Assembly: GCF_026625725.1 (NCBI RefSeq)
Contig: NZ_CP113060.1
Span: 4,160,001 to 4,224,000, forward strand
DNA from: Pseudomonas sp. SL4(2022)
Lineage (GTDB): Bacteria > Pseudomonadota > Gammaproteobacteria > Pseudomonadales > Pseudomonadaceae
DNA: 64,000 nt
Reading direction: 5' to 3'
The notes under the pieces are model-generated. The model was not told the DNA's origin. It saw only the letters and a program-made list of their open reading frames with translations, and did no database searches. Position numbers and translations under genes: made by a program. Within the stretch, counting starts at the first letter, position 1. Every line of letters starts with the position of its first letter. Of this stretch, positions 1 to 8,408 are shown piece after piece.

Positions 1-154
1 GATCCAGGGCCCCCTCGAAGCGCAGCAGACCACCAATGTTGTAGGCGGTGCTGCCGCTTTCCAGGCGGCTGAAGAACCACAGCCGCTGCTGGGCGAAGGA
101 CAGCGGAGCCCATTGCAGGGCAGCAACGGGCTGGCACTCGGTTTGCGCGTTCAT
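1..154 (-). CDS. Non-ribosomal peptide synthetase, N-terminal fragment (condensation domain start)
   Basis: Only the first 51 codons lie in the window; the gene runs off the left edge. The start codon is ATG at 154-152. Residues 18-34 carry the hallmark C1 core motif of NRPS condensation domains (LSFAQQRLWFF), followed by the typical STAYNI stretch. Condensation domains form peptide bonds between carrier-bound amino acids. The protein starts directly with a C domain, unlike PvdL, which starts with an acyl-ligase domain, so it is not a PvdL orthologue. Context (MbtH-like protein, PvdE-type exporter, PvdS-type sigma factor, Fur box) suggests a peptide siderophore synthetase, which is an inference; the product cannot be told from this fragment. 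Confidence 0.8.
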   Translation of the reverse strand, partial: MNAQTECQPVAALQWAPLSFAQQRLWFFSRLESGSTAYNIGGLLRFEGALD

Positions 155-178
155 CAACACTACCTCGCAGGCATTGGC

Positions 179-349
179 CTAGGCGCTCAGGGGCGCACCG
201 GCCGCCTCGCGCTGCAACAGGCGCAAGGCATGGAATTCGATCAGGGATAGCCACTCGTCTTCCTGAAGCCGTAGGTAGGCGTGATCGCCTTCCAGCCACT
301 CCAGAGTGAAAGCACGGCGACTTTCACGCCTCCAGGCGCACAGGACTTT
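179..349 (-). pseudogene. Remnant of a type II thioesterase (PvdG/GrsT-like), C-terminal piece
   Basis: A 56-codon open stretch ending at a TAG (181-179) reads CAWRRESRRAFTLEWLEGDH followed by AYLRL. This resembles the end of NRPS-associated type II thioesterases, where an EAWR segment is followed by a G(D/G)HF(Y/F)L motif holding the catalytic His. There is no start codon or N-terminal half with the GxSxG nucleophile. Upstream pieces (350-540) are open only in shifting frames, so the gene seems cut down and frameshifted. Such editing thioesterases normally remove misprimed groups from NRPS carrier proteins and often sit beside pyoverdine NRPS genes. The family call rests on a short match read by eye. 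Confidence 0.45.
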
Positions 350-540
350 CGTTCAGGCTGAAGTCCGGCGCGCCCACTACACGCAAACGCTCGACAGCCT
401 CTCTCGACACGGATGGCACTGAGCCACGGGCAAGTCGAAGTCGTGGCGTAACACGCCGCGAAAACGCCAAGCTTCAGTGAGGCGCTCCACCGATTTGTAA
501 GTGGACCCTGGCACTACTTGAACTTGGCAGAGCAGCAGCA

Positions 541-744
541 TTAAACATCCATCGCCTCACGCAGGCTGCGCGGGCGCATGTCAGTCCAAACGCTGGCGAT
601 ATGCGCTAAACAGGTAGGCTTGTCGCCGCGCACACCCGCATCCTGCCAGCCAGCGGGGACTGCTTTGTAGGCTGGCCAAATGGCGTATTGCTGTTGGTCA
701 TTGATAACCACCAGGAAGGTAGTTTGCGGATTATCCAGGCTCAT
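541..744 (-). CDS. MbtH-like protein
   Basis: 67 residues, the usual size of the family. It has the signature NDQQQYAIWP near residue 15, a PAGW motif near residue 30, and the ending WTDMRPRSLR. MbtH-like proteins bind NRPS adenylation domains and are needed for their solubility and activity. The ATG at 744-742 is preceded by GAGGTA with good spacing. It sits on the same strand ahead of the decayed thioesterase and the NRPS start, so it probably heads that transcript. It looks intact although the neighbouring thioesterase is decayed. Confidence 0.93.
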   Translation of the reverse strand: MSLDNPQTTFLVVINDQQQYAIWPAYKAVPAGWQDAGVRGDKPTCLAHIASVWTDMRPRSLREAMDV

Positions 745-872
745 TCTCAGTACCTCGCATATGCCAATCGAATTGGCTCGCCTTAAAGACGAATAAGGTT
801 GCTAATAGTTTTTATTTAACTGCAAATTACGGACGAGCGAAGCTCTCGCCCGAAGGCGCTTTAAACTTCAAC

Positions 873-2564
873 TCATAGGGGGGCGCCGACTACTTCGGCA
901 TTTGCGCGATCAGCTATCTCCATGACCGCATCGCGCGTGGCACGTTCGCGGGCCTGGCCGCTGAGCTCGTACAAGCGGCCGCCATCCATTTTGAGGAGTC
1001 GGTCGGCCTGGTCGAAGTAATGGTCGTCATGGGTGATGGCAATGATTGTCTTACCGGCCGCTTTAAGTTGCGGCAGTAACTCGCGGTAAAACAGGCGACG
1101 GAACAACGGATCCTGGTCAGCCGCCCATTCGTCGAGGATCAGAATATCTCGATCCTCCAGCATTGCCAGAAGAAGGGCCAGGCGCTTGCGTTGGCCTTGG
1201 GAGAAACGCGTACCGGCTAACCGGCCGGCAGAGAAGCGTATCTTGCGGCGCAGTCGTAATTGATCCAGCCAGCGCCCCACCAGCGACTCATCCACCTCCT
1301 GACCGAGCGGCCCAAGCAGGCGTGAGAACAGATGAAAATCAGTGAACACGCTAGCGAACAACTGGCGATAGGCCTGCCACTGTTCAGCCTGCACTGGCTG
1401 ACCGTCGAGACGAATCTCCCCGGCACTCGGCCGGTGCAGCCCCGTCAACAGGCGAGCCAACGTCGATTTTCCGCTGCCATTGCCGCCGACCAAGAACACC
1501 AACTCGCCGCGATACAACTGCAGATCAATGGGACCCACATCGAAGCCTGCTTCGCCACCATCACCCGGATAGCGATACTCAACACCCGCCAACTGGAGGC
1601 ATTGCCAGTGGGCCGGGCTCGATAGCCTGGCTATCTCCGAAGTTTCGGCCGCCAATTCCAGAGACTCGAGCTTACCAAGCGAGATGCGCGCGGCCAGCAG
1701 GCTGGGCAGCGCCGCCACGGCCGCGACCATGGGAGCGCGCAGAAACAGCACAGTCAGGGCAAAGGTGGCCGCGACGCTGGCTTCGGCCCAGCCCAGACCG
1801 CTGGCACAGAAGAACACCAGTCCAATGCTGCCAAGCACCATGCAATTGGCCCAGCTACCCGCAAGGCCGTTGAAGATATCCGCCCGGGTGACATTGTCGC
1901 GATAGACCTGGGCGTCGCGATCAAACTCCTCGTCGAACAGTAGGCGCGCGCGATCTCGGTTCAAGGCCAACTCTTTGCGACCATCAATAATCGCCTGGTA
2001 ATCCTGGTACAGATGATCTTCGGCCTCGCGTAATAGCCGTATGTGTTTATTGACCTTGCCGACGAAGAACCAGCCCACCAGAAGGGTTAAACCCAGCCAG
2101 ACGGCGGTGATACCGAACAGCGCAGGCGACAGCCAGGCCAAGTAGCCGAATGCAGCGATGCTAAGAATCAGGCCATAGACCAGCTCCGGCATATGCACAA
2201 AGGCGATGGTGATGTTACGGATATCGCTCGATAGGCTAGCGAGAATCCGTGCACCACCGATTTGCTCCAGTCGCTCGATATCAGTATCCAGAACTCGACG
2301 CACCAGGTTGCGACGCAGGCGATACACGAAATGATGCCCGAGCCTGTGCAAGGCCACCTGCCCTCCACCCGCGCAAGCCAGCAGCAGTGTCAGTAATCCA
2401 ATAAAACTTATAAGTGTCAGTCCCAAGTCATCTTTGACCCCGATAAGGCGCAAGTTGATAAAAGCAATTACGCCAACACTAAGAACGGCGCTGCACAGAC
2501 TGAGCAACATGATGCCAACTAATGGCAGGCGATTATCACGGAACAGTAGTTGGAGCAGTTTCAT
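873..2564 (-). CDS. Cyclic-peptide/siderophore ABC exporter, PvdE/SyrD type (fused permease-ATPase)
   Basis: 563 residues from the ATG at 2564 (an in-frame GTG at 2594 is possible). The N-terminal ~300 residues hold about six membrane segments of an ABC exporter. The C-terminal half holds Walker A GGNGSGKS, a signature FSQGQRKRL and Walker B DILILDEWAADQDP, the wording typical of PvdE and SyrD. In pyoverdine producers PvdE moves the peptide precursor from cytoplasm to periplasm. It starts 33 bp after the sigma-factor gene on the same strand, so the two are likely co-transcribed under iron control. The exact exported peptide is unknown because the NRPS is cut off. Confidence 0.92.
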   Translation of the reverse strand: MKLLQLLFRDNRLPLVGIMLLSLCSAVLSVGVIAFINLRLIGVKDDLGLTLISFIGLLTLLLACAGGGQVALHRLGHHFVYRLRRNLVRRVLDTDIERLEQIGGARILASLSSDIRNITIAFVHMPELVYGLILSIAAFGYLAWLSPALFGITAVWLGLTLLVGWFFVGKVNKHIRLLREAEDHLYQDYQAIIDGRKELALNRDRARLLFDEEFDRDAQVYRDNVTRADIFNGLAGSWANCMVLGSIGLVFFCASGLGWAEASVAATFALTVLFLRAPMVAAVAALPSLLAARISLGKLESLELAAETSEIARLSSPAHWQCLQLAGVEYRYPGDGGEAGFDVGPIDLQLYRGELVFLVGGNGSGKSTLARLLTGLHRPSAGEIRLDGQPVQAEQWQAYRQLFASVFTDFHLFSRLLGPLGQEVDESLVGRWLDQLRLRRKIRFSAGRLAGTRFSQGQRKRLALLLAMLEDRDILILDEWAADQDPLFRRLFYRELLPQLKAAGKTIIAITHDDHYFDQADRLLKMDGGRLYELSGQARERATRDAVMEIADRANAEVVGAPL

Positions 2565-2597
2565 AGGGTCAGGTCCGGAGTGAAAAATAAACACGTG

Positions 2598-3125
2598 TCA
2601 TGTCGCGGAGGGCTCAAGGCGACTGCGGCAATGATCAAGGGCGTCACGCAGGAGAAAATGCACCAGGGTCGGCGAGGCGCTTAAGAAAGTAGCTACTTCG
2701 CGCTGACTGTAGCCCTCCAATTGGCTCATTGTGAACACGGCTCGGGTGCGCTCCGGAAGTTCGTCCAGCACCCGTTGCAAGCGCTGCCACTGCAATTGAC
2801 CGATGGCTTGCTGCTCTGTACCGGATTGCGGTACCAGCAGTGCATCCAAAGAGTCCTCGTCATTGCTGTAGCGCCCCTCCAGAGCCAAGCGGCGCAAACG
2901 ATCAATAGACAAATTTCGCACCATACGAAAAAGGTAGCGCAGCGGCTCCTCAATGATATTGCGCTCAGCACTTTCCAAGAGTTTAAGAAAGGCATCCTGC
3001 ACTACATCCTCGGCACGAGCTCTGCAACCGAGCACGCCACGGGCAGCATCAATGAGGATATGTCGATGCTCACAGTAGATGAGCTCCAACTCCTTTGTAC
3101 GAATGTTGGCGTCCATCCATGTCAT
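2598..3125 (-). CDS. PvdS/FecI-type iron-starvation ECF sigma factor
   Basis: About 175 residues from the ATG at 3125 (AGGCGG upstream). A GTG at 3164 with GAGGA upstream would add 13 residues and is a real alternative. Region 2 shows GCRARAEDVVQDAFLKL and YLFRMVRNLSIDRLRR. Region 4 ends SPTLVHFLLRDALDHCR, very close in wording to PvdS of P. aeruginosa. These sigma factors direct RNA polymerase to siderophore promoters when iron is low. A Fur box at 3197-3215 lies just upstream, the expected control. Orthology to PvdS versus another siderophore sigma factor is not settled; no adjacent anti-sigma (FecR-like) gene is seen, as is also the case for pvdS. Confidence 0.9.
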   Translation of the reverse strand: MTWMDANIRTKELELIYCEHRHILIDAARGVLGCRARAEDVVQDAFLKLLESAERNIIEEPLRYLFRMVRNLSIDRLRRLALEGRYSNDEDSLDALLVPQSGTEQQAIGQLQWQRLQRVLDELPERTRAVFTMSQLEGYSQREVATFLSASPTLVHFLLRDALDHCRSRLEPSAT

Positions 3126-3196
3126 AGATGCCGCCTGCTTTCCCAAGCTGTAGAACGTCCCCACCGATCTATCCTCGGCTACTATGTGACTCGCAT

Positions 3197-3215
3197 ATTA
3201 ATGATAATAATTATC
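3197..3215. promoter_or_regulatory. Fur box upstream of the ECF sigma factor
   Basis: The 19-mer attaatgataataattatc matches the classical Fur consensus GATAATGATAATCATTATC at 16 of 19 positions. It lies 33-70 bp upstream of the two possible sigma-factor start codons, where iron-loaded Fur would block transcription. Confidence 0.9.
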
Positions 3216-3299
3216 AATACAAGCCCTGTATTCGAGAAATTTGCACCACCTATGAGAGAACAGTCCAACTGCTAGCGCTATCGCACCAGATCTGGGGGC

Positions 3300-3744
3300 C
3301 AGAGCGACCTCTCCACCAGTTCCGGGACAGACCAGCCTGGATGAACCGCTCCGCCTTGCCACTAGTGTGTGGCGGATTGCGCTTTGAAGGATGTGCCGCA
3401 GCAAGGCGAGCGCATAGCTGCAGGAATGCCTGGGAGCGTTAGCTGGCGCCATTGTTCGTCATGACCCGGCGAAAGCGGATACCCAGCCCGCGCTAGTAGC
3501 GTAGGGGCTGCAGTAACGCGACAGGCACTACTGCCTCGCTCGCCCTAAGTGCAGACTGGTGAAGGCCGGTCGGGACCGCATCATCGATGGCTACATGGAC
3601 GAACTCCCAGTCGGCACCGTCCGAGCATTGCTGACGGTCACTGGTGAGCCAGTGCCCTGGCCTCCAGAAGCGGCCTAGTTAGCCTGTTCGAACACTTACT
3701 CCCGCGGCTTGCGCGGCATCCCCTACGCGCAGGCCTTTGAGCAT
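3300..3744 (-). pseudogene. Decayed IS481-type transposase
   Basis: Minus-strand fragments of an IS481-like transposase. At 3744-3681 an ATG opens a helix-turn-helix piece (GDAAQAAGVSVRT) that stops after about 21 codons. At about 3627-3300 one frame reads DWEFVHVAIDDA, then, after a stop, RFRRVMTNNGAS, another stop, and SGKAERFIQ. These are the DDE-core landmarks of the family (VAIDD, TDNG with D changed to N, GKAERF). At least two in-frame stops, an internal deletion and loss of the second Asp show that it is dead. It lies between the siderophore block and the tRNA-Pro gene and marks old insertion activity. Terminal repeats were not found. Confidence 0.75.
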
Positions 3745-3794
3745 GGCACTAGCAGAACTCGACCTCGCGGGCTAATACAGGCATGTGTATGCAG

Positions 3795-3864
3795 GTTCAT
3801 CCGGGGCTCCTGGAAAATTTGGTTGGTCGCACTTCCAGAATTCCGGGAATGCCCCCGGATGAAC
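3795..3864. repeat. 12-bp perfect inverted repeat
   Basis: gttcatccgggg at 3795-3806 is repeated inverted at 3853-3864 with 46 nt between. No gene covers it. It may be the end of an old mobile element or a structured remnant; no other function is apparent. The rest of 3745-4028 shows nothing recognisable. Confidence 0.5.
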
Positions 3865-4028
3865 GACCTACTGAGATATCACAGCTAGCGGTGCGGAGGA
3901 GAGGGCCAGCTCGCTTTATGCATCCCCCAGCAATGGCGCGCCAACCAACCACTACGGAAACGTAGCTCAGCACAAACGGTCACCAGAAGCGCTTATTTGA
4001 AGCTCAATAAAAAATAATCGCCCATAAA

Positions 4029-4060
4029 AAAATCCAACCACCGCTAGGTGGTTGGATTTT
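4029..4060. terminator. Bidirectional Rho-independent terminator downstream of tRNA-Pro
   Basis: Perfect 14-bp stem (aaaatccaaccacc / ggtggttggatttt) with a 4-nt loop and flanking A and T runs. It lies just past the 3' end of the tRNA gene on the minus strand. Confidence 0.9.
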
Positions 4061-4070
4061 CTAGGGTTTT

Positions 4071-4147
4071 TGGTCGGGACGGAGTGATTCGAACACTCGA
4101 CCCCTTGCACCCCATGCAAGTGCGCTACCGGGCTGCGCTACGCCCCG
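4071..4147 (-). tRNA. tRNA-Pro(GGG)
   Basis: 77-nt cloverleaf on the minus strand with encoded CCA. The acceptor stem CGGGGCG pairs with CGTCCCG, the anticodon loop ATGGGGT gives anticodon GGG, and the T-loop reads GTTCGAATC. Confidence 0.96.
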
Positions 4148-4229
4148 ACTGTGCTTCCGTGTTACTGGAAGCGGTGAGGACTCTACAATAAGCTGCTGAA
4201 TTGTGGAAGTTTTTTTTACTTCCGTAGCA

Positions 4230-4586
4230 TTATTTGCGAAGCACTAGCAGTACATCCTCAAGCTCGGCAATCATCTGCTTGATGAGCTGTTTGTATTGCG
4301 TGTTGTCATCTTTTGCCTCATCACCCGAGAGACGCTGACGCGCTCCGCCAATGGTGAAGCCCTGATCATACAACAGCGCGCGGATCTGACGAATCATCAG
4401 CACATCCTGACGCTGGTAGTAACGCCTATTACCACGCCGCTTAACTGGATTGAGCTGTGGGAACTCCTGCTCCCAGTAACGCAAGACATGTGGTTTGACA
4501 GCACACAATTCACTCACCTCACCAATGGTGAAGTAGCGCTTGCCGGGTATCGCGGGCAGTTCGTCGTTATGACTTGGTTCCAGCAT
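4230..4586 (-). CDS. MerR-family transcriptional regulator (downstream of ihfA)
   Basis: 118 residues. The N-terminal winged helix reads YFTIGEVSELCAVKPHVLRY, followed by WEQEFP, RRGNRRYY and the DVLMIRQIRALLYDQGFTI segment of MerR proteins. The C-terminal helix is short, without metal-binding cysteines. It overlaps the end of ihfA by 20 nt, so it is probably translated from the same mRNA. This gene follows ihfA in many Pseudomonas genomes, where its target is not known. The transcript then runs towards the tRNA-Pro gene. Confidence 0.92.
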   Translation of the reverse strand: MLEPSHNDELPAIPGKRYFTIGEVSELCAVKPHVLRYWEQEFPQLNPVKRRGNRRYYQRQDVLMIRQIRALLYDQGFTIGGARQRLSGDEAKDDNTQYKQLIKQMIAELEDVLLVLRK

Positions 4587-4869
4587 ACGCCTCGACCCTG
4601 GCTTTAAGTTTCTGGCCTGGACGGAAAGTCACGACACGGCGAGCCGTGATCGGGATTTCCTCTCCTGTTTTTGGATTGCGACCGGGGCGCTGACGCTTAT
4701 CGCGCAGATCAAAATTACCGAACCCCGAGAGCTTGACCTGTTCGTTGAGCTCCAGCGCTTGGCGGATTTCTTCAAAGAACAGTTCCACCAACTCCTTGGC
4801 TTCCCGTTTATTCAGGCCCAGCTCTTCATACAGACGTTCCGCCATCTCAGCTTTCGTCAGAGCCCCCAT
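4567..4869 (-). CDS. ihfA: Integration host factor subunit alpha
   Basis: 100 residues, the standard length. It starts MGALTKAEMAERLYEELGLN and carries the DNA-minor-groove arm GRNPKTGEEIPI and RRVVTFRPGQKLK. With IhfB it bends DNA and assists transcription, recombination and replication. It lies 3 bp after pheT, as in other gammaproteobacteria (pheST-ihfA). Confidence 0.98.
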   Translation of the reverse strand: MGALTKAEMAERLYEELGLNKREAKELVELFFEEIRQALELNEQVKLSGFGNFDLRDKRQRPGRNPKTGEEIPITARRVVTFRPGQKLKARVEAYAGTKS

Positions 4870-4872
4870 ACG

Positions 4873-7251
4873 CTACTTCCTTAACGTGGCGTTGAACCTT
4901 TGTCCCAGGGAGGTGAGAATATTTTGCGTTGTGGTACTCACCTCGTCGTCATTAAGAGTGCGCGATGGATGTTGCCAGGTCAAGCCAACAGCCAGGCTTT
5001 TTCTATGAGGATCAATGCCTTTACCGTGATACACGTCAAATAGCCTGAGGTCAGTTAACCACTCGCCAGCTGCGTCACGAATAGCGCTGAGCAGATCCTG
5101 CGCGGGGACGTCACGATCAACCAGTAATGCAAGGTCGCGCCGCACTTCAGGGAACTTGGACAGCTCCTGGAATTTCGGCATCACACCTTGAGTGATCTCA
5201 CTTAATACCAGTTCGAACATGAACACGGACTGATCCAACCCCAGCACCTTGGCAAGCTCAGGATGGATAGCGCCGAAGAAGCCAACAACGCGACCTTCCC
5301 GCTCAATTCGAGCCGTCTGCCCTGGATGCAATGCAGCATGTTCGCCTGGCACGAATGCAAAACTGCCACCCGCCCCCGCACTGGCCAGCAACGCTTCGAC
5401 GTCCGCCTTAACATCATAGAAATCTACGCCATCACGCGCATGCGCCCAGCCTTCCGGCAAACGCGTGCCGCACACAATCCCTGCCAGCATGGGCTCTTGC
5501 TTCAACCCTTCAAGCTGGCCAACAAACCGCAGGCCACTCTCAAAAAGACGGACACGCGCCTGCTGACGATTGAGGTTGTGCTGCAGCGCTTTGACTAACC
5601 CGGGCCATAGCGAGGAACGCATGGCCGCCATGTCGGCGGAAATCGGGTTGGCCAGCAACAACGGCTGAATGCCGGGGCTGAACAACTCAAACAACTTGGG
5701 ATCAATAAAGCTGTAAGTGATGGCCTCCTGATAACCGCGTGCGACCAACAGACGACGCAAGGCGGGCAACTCGACGGAGGCTTCGGCTTTGGCTTGCGGA
5801 GCCAGACGCGCTTGCGGATAGCGAACCGGTAAGCGGTTATAGCCATACAGACGCCCCAGCTCTTCGATCAGATCGACCTCCAGACTGATGTCAAAACGAT
5901 GGCTCGGCACACTGACCTGCCACTGACCTGCACCTTGAGCGGTTACGCCCAGCCCCAACGCGGCAAGAAGACGCTCGACCTCGGCGCCATCCATTTCCAT
6001 GCCCAACATCTGACTGATACGCTCGGCACGTAAAGTGATCGGCGCGACGTTCGGCAGATCTTCGGCGCTGGTCACCTCAATGATCGGGCCGGCTTCACCG
6101 CCGACGATATCCAACAGCAGCGCAGTAGCACGCTCCATTGCATTACGCGCCAGCTGCGAGTCCACACCCCGCTCGAAACGATGCGAAGAGTCGGTATGCA
6201 AGCCATAGGAGCGCGCCTTACCAGCCACAGCGATGGTGTCGAAGAATGCGCTTTCCAGGAACAGGTCAGCGGTTTTACCGCTCACACCGCTATGTTCGCC
6301 CCCCATCACGCCGGCGATGGCCAGAGCGCGCTCGTGATCAGCTATCACCAGGGTGTCTGCACGCAGGCTGACTTCCTGGCCATCCAGCAGAACCAGTTTT
6401 TCACCCTCTTCCGCCATGCGCACGCGGATACCGCCATTGATCTCGGCGAGGTCGAAGGCATGCATCGGCTGACCGAGTTCCAGCATCACGTAATTGGTGA
6501 TGTCAACGGCAGCATCGATGCTACGAACATCGGAACGCCGCAGGCGCTCGACCATCCACAACGGGGTAGGTTTGGACAGGTCGACGTGGCGAACAACGCG
6601 ACCCAAGTAGCGCGGGCAAGCTTTGGAGGCAAGCACTTCGACCGGACGCACTTCATCATGAGCTGCGGCAACCGGAGCAACCGAGACGGGTGCTACCGAT
6701 GCACCGTAGATGGCACCCACTTCGCGAGCCAGACCAGCCAACGACAGGCAGTCTCCCCGGTTGGGGGTAAGACCGATTTCGACACTGGCATCGTCCAAGC
6801 CCAGATACACACGAATATCCTGACCAATCGGAGCATCAGCCGCCAACTCCATGAGGCCGCTGTTGTCTTCACTGATTTGCAGCTCGGAAGCCGAGCAGAG
6901 CATCCCCTGGGACTCCACGCCACGCAGTTTGGCCTGCTTGATTTTGAAGTCACCCGGCAACTCAGCGCCAATCATGGCGAAGGGAATCTTGATACCGGCG
7001 CGGGCATTGGGCGCACCGCAGACCACCTGGAAGCTGGCGCTGCCATTGCTGACCTGGCACACGCGCAGTTTATCGGCGTCGGGGTGCTGCTCGGCGCTGA
7101 GAATTTCACCCACGACAACACCGCTGAACAGACCAGCAACCGGAGTCACTGCGTCCACTTCAAGACCAACCATGGACAGGCGGGCCACTAGCTCATCACG
7201 CGAAACAGTGGGGTTCACCCAGCTGCGCAGCCATTGTTCACTGAATTTCAT
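4873..7251 (-). CDS. pheT: Phenylalanine-tRNA ligase beta subunit
   Basis: 792 residues, full length. The N-terminal EMAP/tRNA-binding domain (residues ~40-150) reads VVVGEILSAEQHPDADKLRV. The B3/B4 editing core and B5 domain follow, and the C-terminal anticodon-binding domain has the ELSKFPEVRRDLALLVD motif. With PheS it forms the alpha2-beta2 enzyme that charges tRNA-Phe; the beta subunit also edits mischarged Tyr. It lies 45 bp after pheS on the same strand. Confidence 0.98.
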   Translation of the reverse strand: MKFSEQWLRSWVNPTVSRDELVARLSMVGLEVDAVTPVAGLFSGVVVGEILSAEQHPDADKLRVCQVSNGSASFQVVCGAPNARAGIKIPFAMIGAELPGDFKIKQAKLRGVESQGMLCSASELQISEDNSGLMELAADAPIGQDIRVYLGLDDASVEIGLTPNRGDCLSLAGLAREVGAIYGASVAPVSVAPVAAAHDEVRPVEVLASKACPRYLGRVVRHVDLSKPTPLWMVERLRRSDVRSIDAAVDITNYVMLELGQPMHAFDLAEINGGIRVRMAEEGEKLVLLDGQEVSLRADTLVIADHERALAIAGVMGGEHSGVSGKTADLFLESAFFDTIAVAGKARSYGLHTDSSHRFERGVDSQLARNAMERATALLLDIVGGEAGPIIEVTSAEDLPNVAPITLRAERISQMLGMEMDGAEVERLLAALGLGVTAQGAGQWQVSVPSHRFDISLEVDLIEELGRLYGYNRLPVRYPQARLAPQAKAEASVELPALRRLLVARGYQEAITYSFIDPKLFELFSPGIQPLLLANPISADMAAMRSSLWPGLVKALQHNLNRQQARVRLFESGLRFVGQLEGLKQEPMLAGIVCGTRLPEGWAHARDGVDFYDVKADVEALLASAGAGGSFAFVPGEHAALHPGQTARIEREGRVVGFFGAIHPELAKVLGLDQSVFMFELVLSEITQGVMPKFQELSKFPEVRRDLALLVDRDVPAQDLLSAIRDAAGEWLTDLRLFDVYHGKGIDPHRKSLAVGLTWQHPSRTLNDDEVSTTTQNILTSLGQRFNATLRK

Positions 7252-7296
7252 ACTGTCTGTTCTCCTGAACCCATTTGATTACGGAATGCGAGGGCA

Positions 7297-8313
7297 CTAG
7301 CGAAATTGCGCCAGGAACCGCAGGTCGTTATCGAAGAACAGCCGTAAATCGTTGACGCCATAACGCAGCATGGCCAGGCGCTCAACACCCATACCGAAGG
7401 CGAAGCCGGAATATTTTTCCGGATCGATACCCGACATGCGTAGTACGTTCGGATGGACCATGCCGCAGCCCATGACTTCAAGCCAGCCAGTCTGCTTGCA
7501 CACGCGACAGCCTTTCCCGCTGCACATCACGCACTGCATATCGACTTCAGCTGATGGCTCGGTAAAAGGGAAGAATGACGGACGAAAACGCACGCCCAGC
7601 GGCTTTTCAAAGAACACCCGGAGAAACTCCTCGATGGTGCCCTTGAGGTCAGCAAAACTCACGCCCTCATCGACTAGCAAGCCTTCAACCTGGTGGAACA
7701 TCGGCGAGTGAGTGATATCGGAATCGCAGCGATAAACGCGGCCGGGGCAAACGATGCGGATCGGCGGCTGCTGCGATTCCATGGTACGCACCTGAACCGG
7801 AGAGGTATGGGTGCGCAGCAACATATTGGCGTTGAAATAGAAAGTGTCGTGCATCGCTCGTGCCGGGTGGTGGCCCGGAATATTGAGCGCTTCGAAGTTG
7901 TGATAGTCGTTTTCGACCTCAGGTCCCTCGGCGATACCATAACCAATGCGCGTGAAGAACTGCTCCACGCGCTCCAGCGTGCGCGTGACAGGGTGCAGGC
8001 CGCCAGAGGCCTGACCGCGCCCCGGCAACGTGACGTCGATTTTTTCGGCAGCGAGCCTGGCGCTCAGCGCAGCCTGGTCCAGCATGTCTTTTTTGCTGTT
8101 CAGAGCATCCTGAACTCTATCTTTGGCTGCGTTGATCAACGCACCGGCTTGCGGGCGTTCTTCAGCCGAGAGATTGCCCAGGGTCTTCATCACCTGAGTC
8201 AACTCGCCCTTCTTGCCCAGATAGTGAACGCGCAGTTGCTCAAGGGCATTCACATCGTCGGTGTGGCTAACGGCCTCAAGCGCTTGCGAGACCAGCACAT
8301 CCAGATTTTCCAT
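7297..8313 (-). CDS. pheS: Phenylalanine-tRNA ligase alpha subunit
   Basis: 338 residues, the usual length. It has the N-terminal coiled-coil arm (1-85), motif 2 around TSPVQVRTM and RVYRCD, and the C-terminal GFAFGMGVERLAMLRYG motif 3 of class II synthetases. It is the catalytic subunit for phenylalanine activation. It is preceded by two hairpins in the rplT-pheS spacer (8333-8397), a likely control point between ribosomal protein and synthetase genes. Confidence 0.98.
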   Translation of the reverse strand: MENLDVLVSQALEAVSHTDDVNALEQLRVHYLGKKGELTQVMKTLGNLSAEERPQAGALINAAKDRVQDALNSKKDMLDQAALSARLAAEKIDVTLPGRGQASGGLHPVTRTLERVEQFFTRIGYGIAEGPEVENDYHNFEALNIPGHHPARAMHDTFYFNANMLLRTHTSPVQVRTMESQQPPIRIVCPGRVYRCDSDITHSPMFHQVEGLLVDEGVSFADLKGTIEEFLRVFFEKPLGVRFRPSFFPFTEPSAEVDMQCVMCSGKGCRVCKQTGWLEVMGCGMVHPNVLRMSGIDPEKYSGFAFGMGVERLAMLRYGVNDLRLFFDNDLRFLAQFR

Positions 8314-8332
8314 TTACAGACTCCAGATACGA

Positions 8333-8366
8333 AATAGGGGAAGAGCTTGAAGGCTCTTCCCCTATT
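8333..8366 (-). terminator. Strong hairpin in the rplT-pheS spacer (attenuator or partial terminator)
   Basis: A perfect 14-bp stem (aataggggaagagc / gctcttcccctatt) with a 6-nt loop lies 20-53 nt before the pheS start. A smaller hairpin (caccgggcgaacccggtg, 8380-8397) sits on the rplT side. The U tract is weak, so readthrough into pheST is expected. No Phe-rich leader peptide is seen, so classical pheM-type attenuation is not supported. Confidence 0.6.
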
Positions 8367-8408
8367 GGTGACGTTTAGCACCGGGCGAACCCGGTGATTG
8401 TCGGGGAC

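Noticed and set aside
745..872. Possible PvdS-dependent promoter (TAAAT...CGT) ahead of the MbtH gene
   Set aside because: A TAAAT and a CGT occur on the minus strand but 22 nt apart; the known spacing is about 16-17 nt, so the match is not convincing.
6181..7191. 336-codon plus-strand ORF
   Set aside because: Antisense to pheT; product has no motif and is His/Gln rich.
8314..8408. pheM-like leader peptide and Phe attenuator before pheS
   Set aside because: Only hairpins are present; no short ORF with a run of Phe codons was found.
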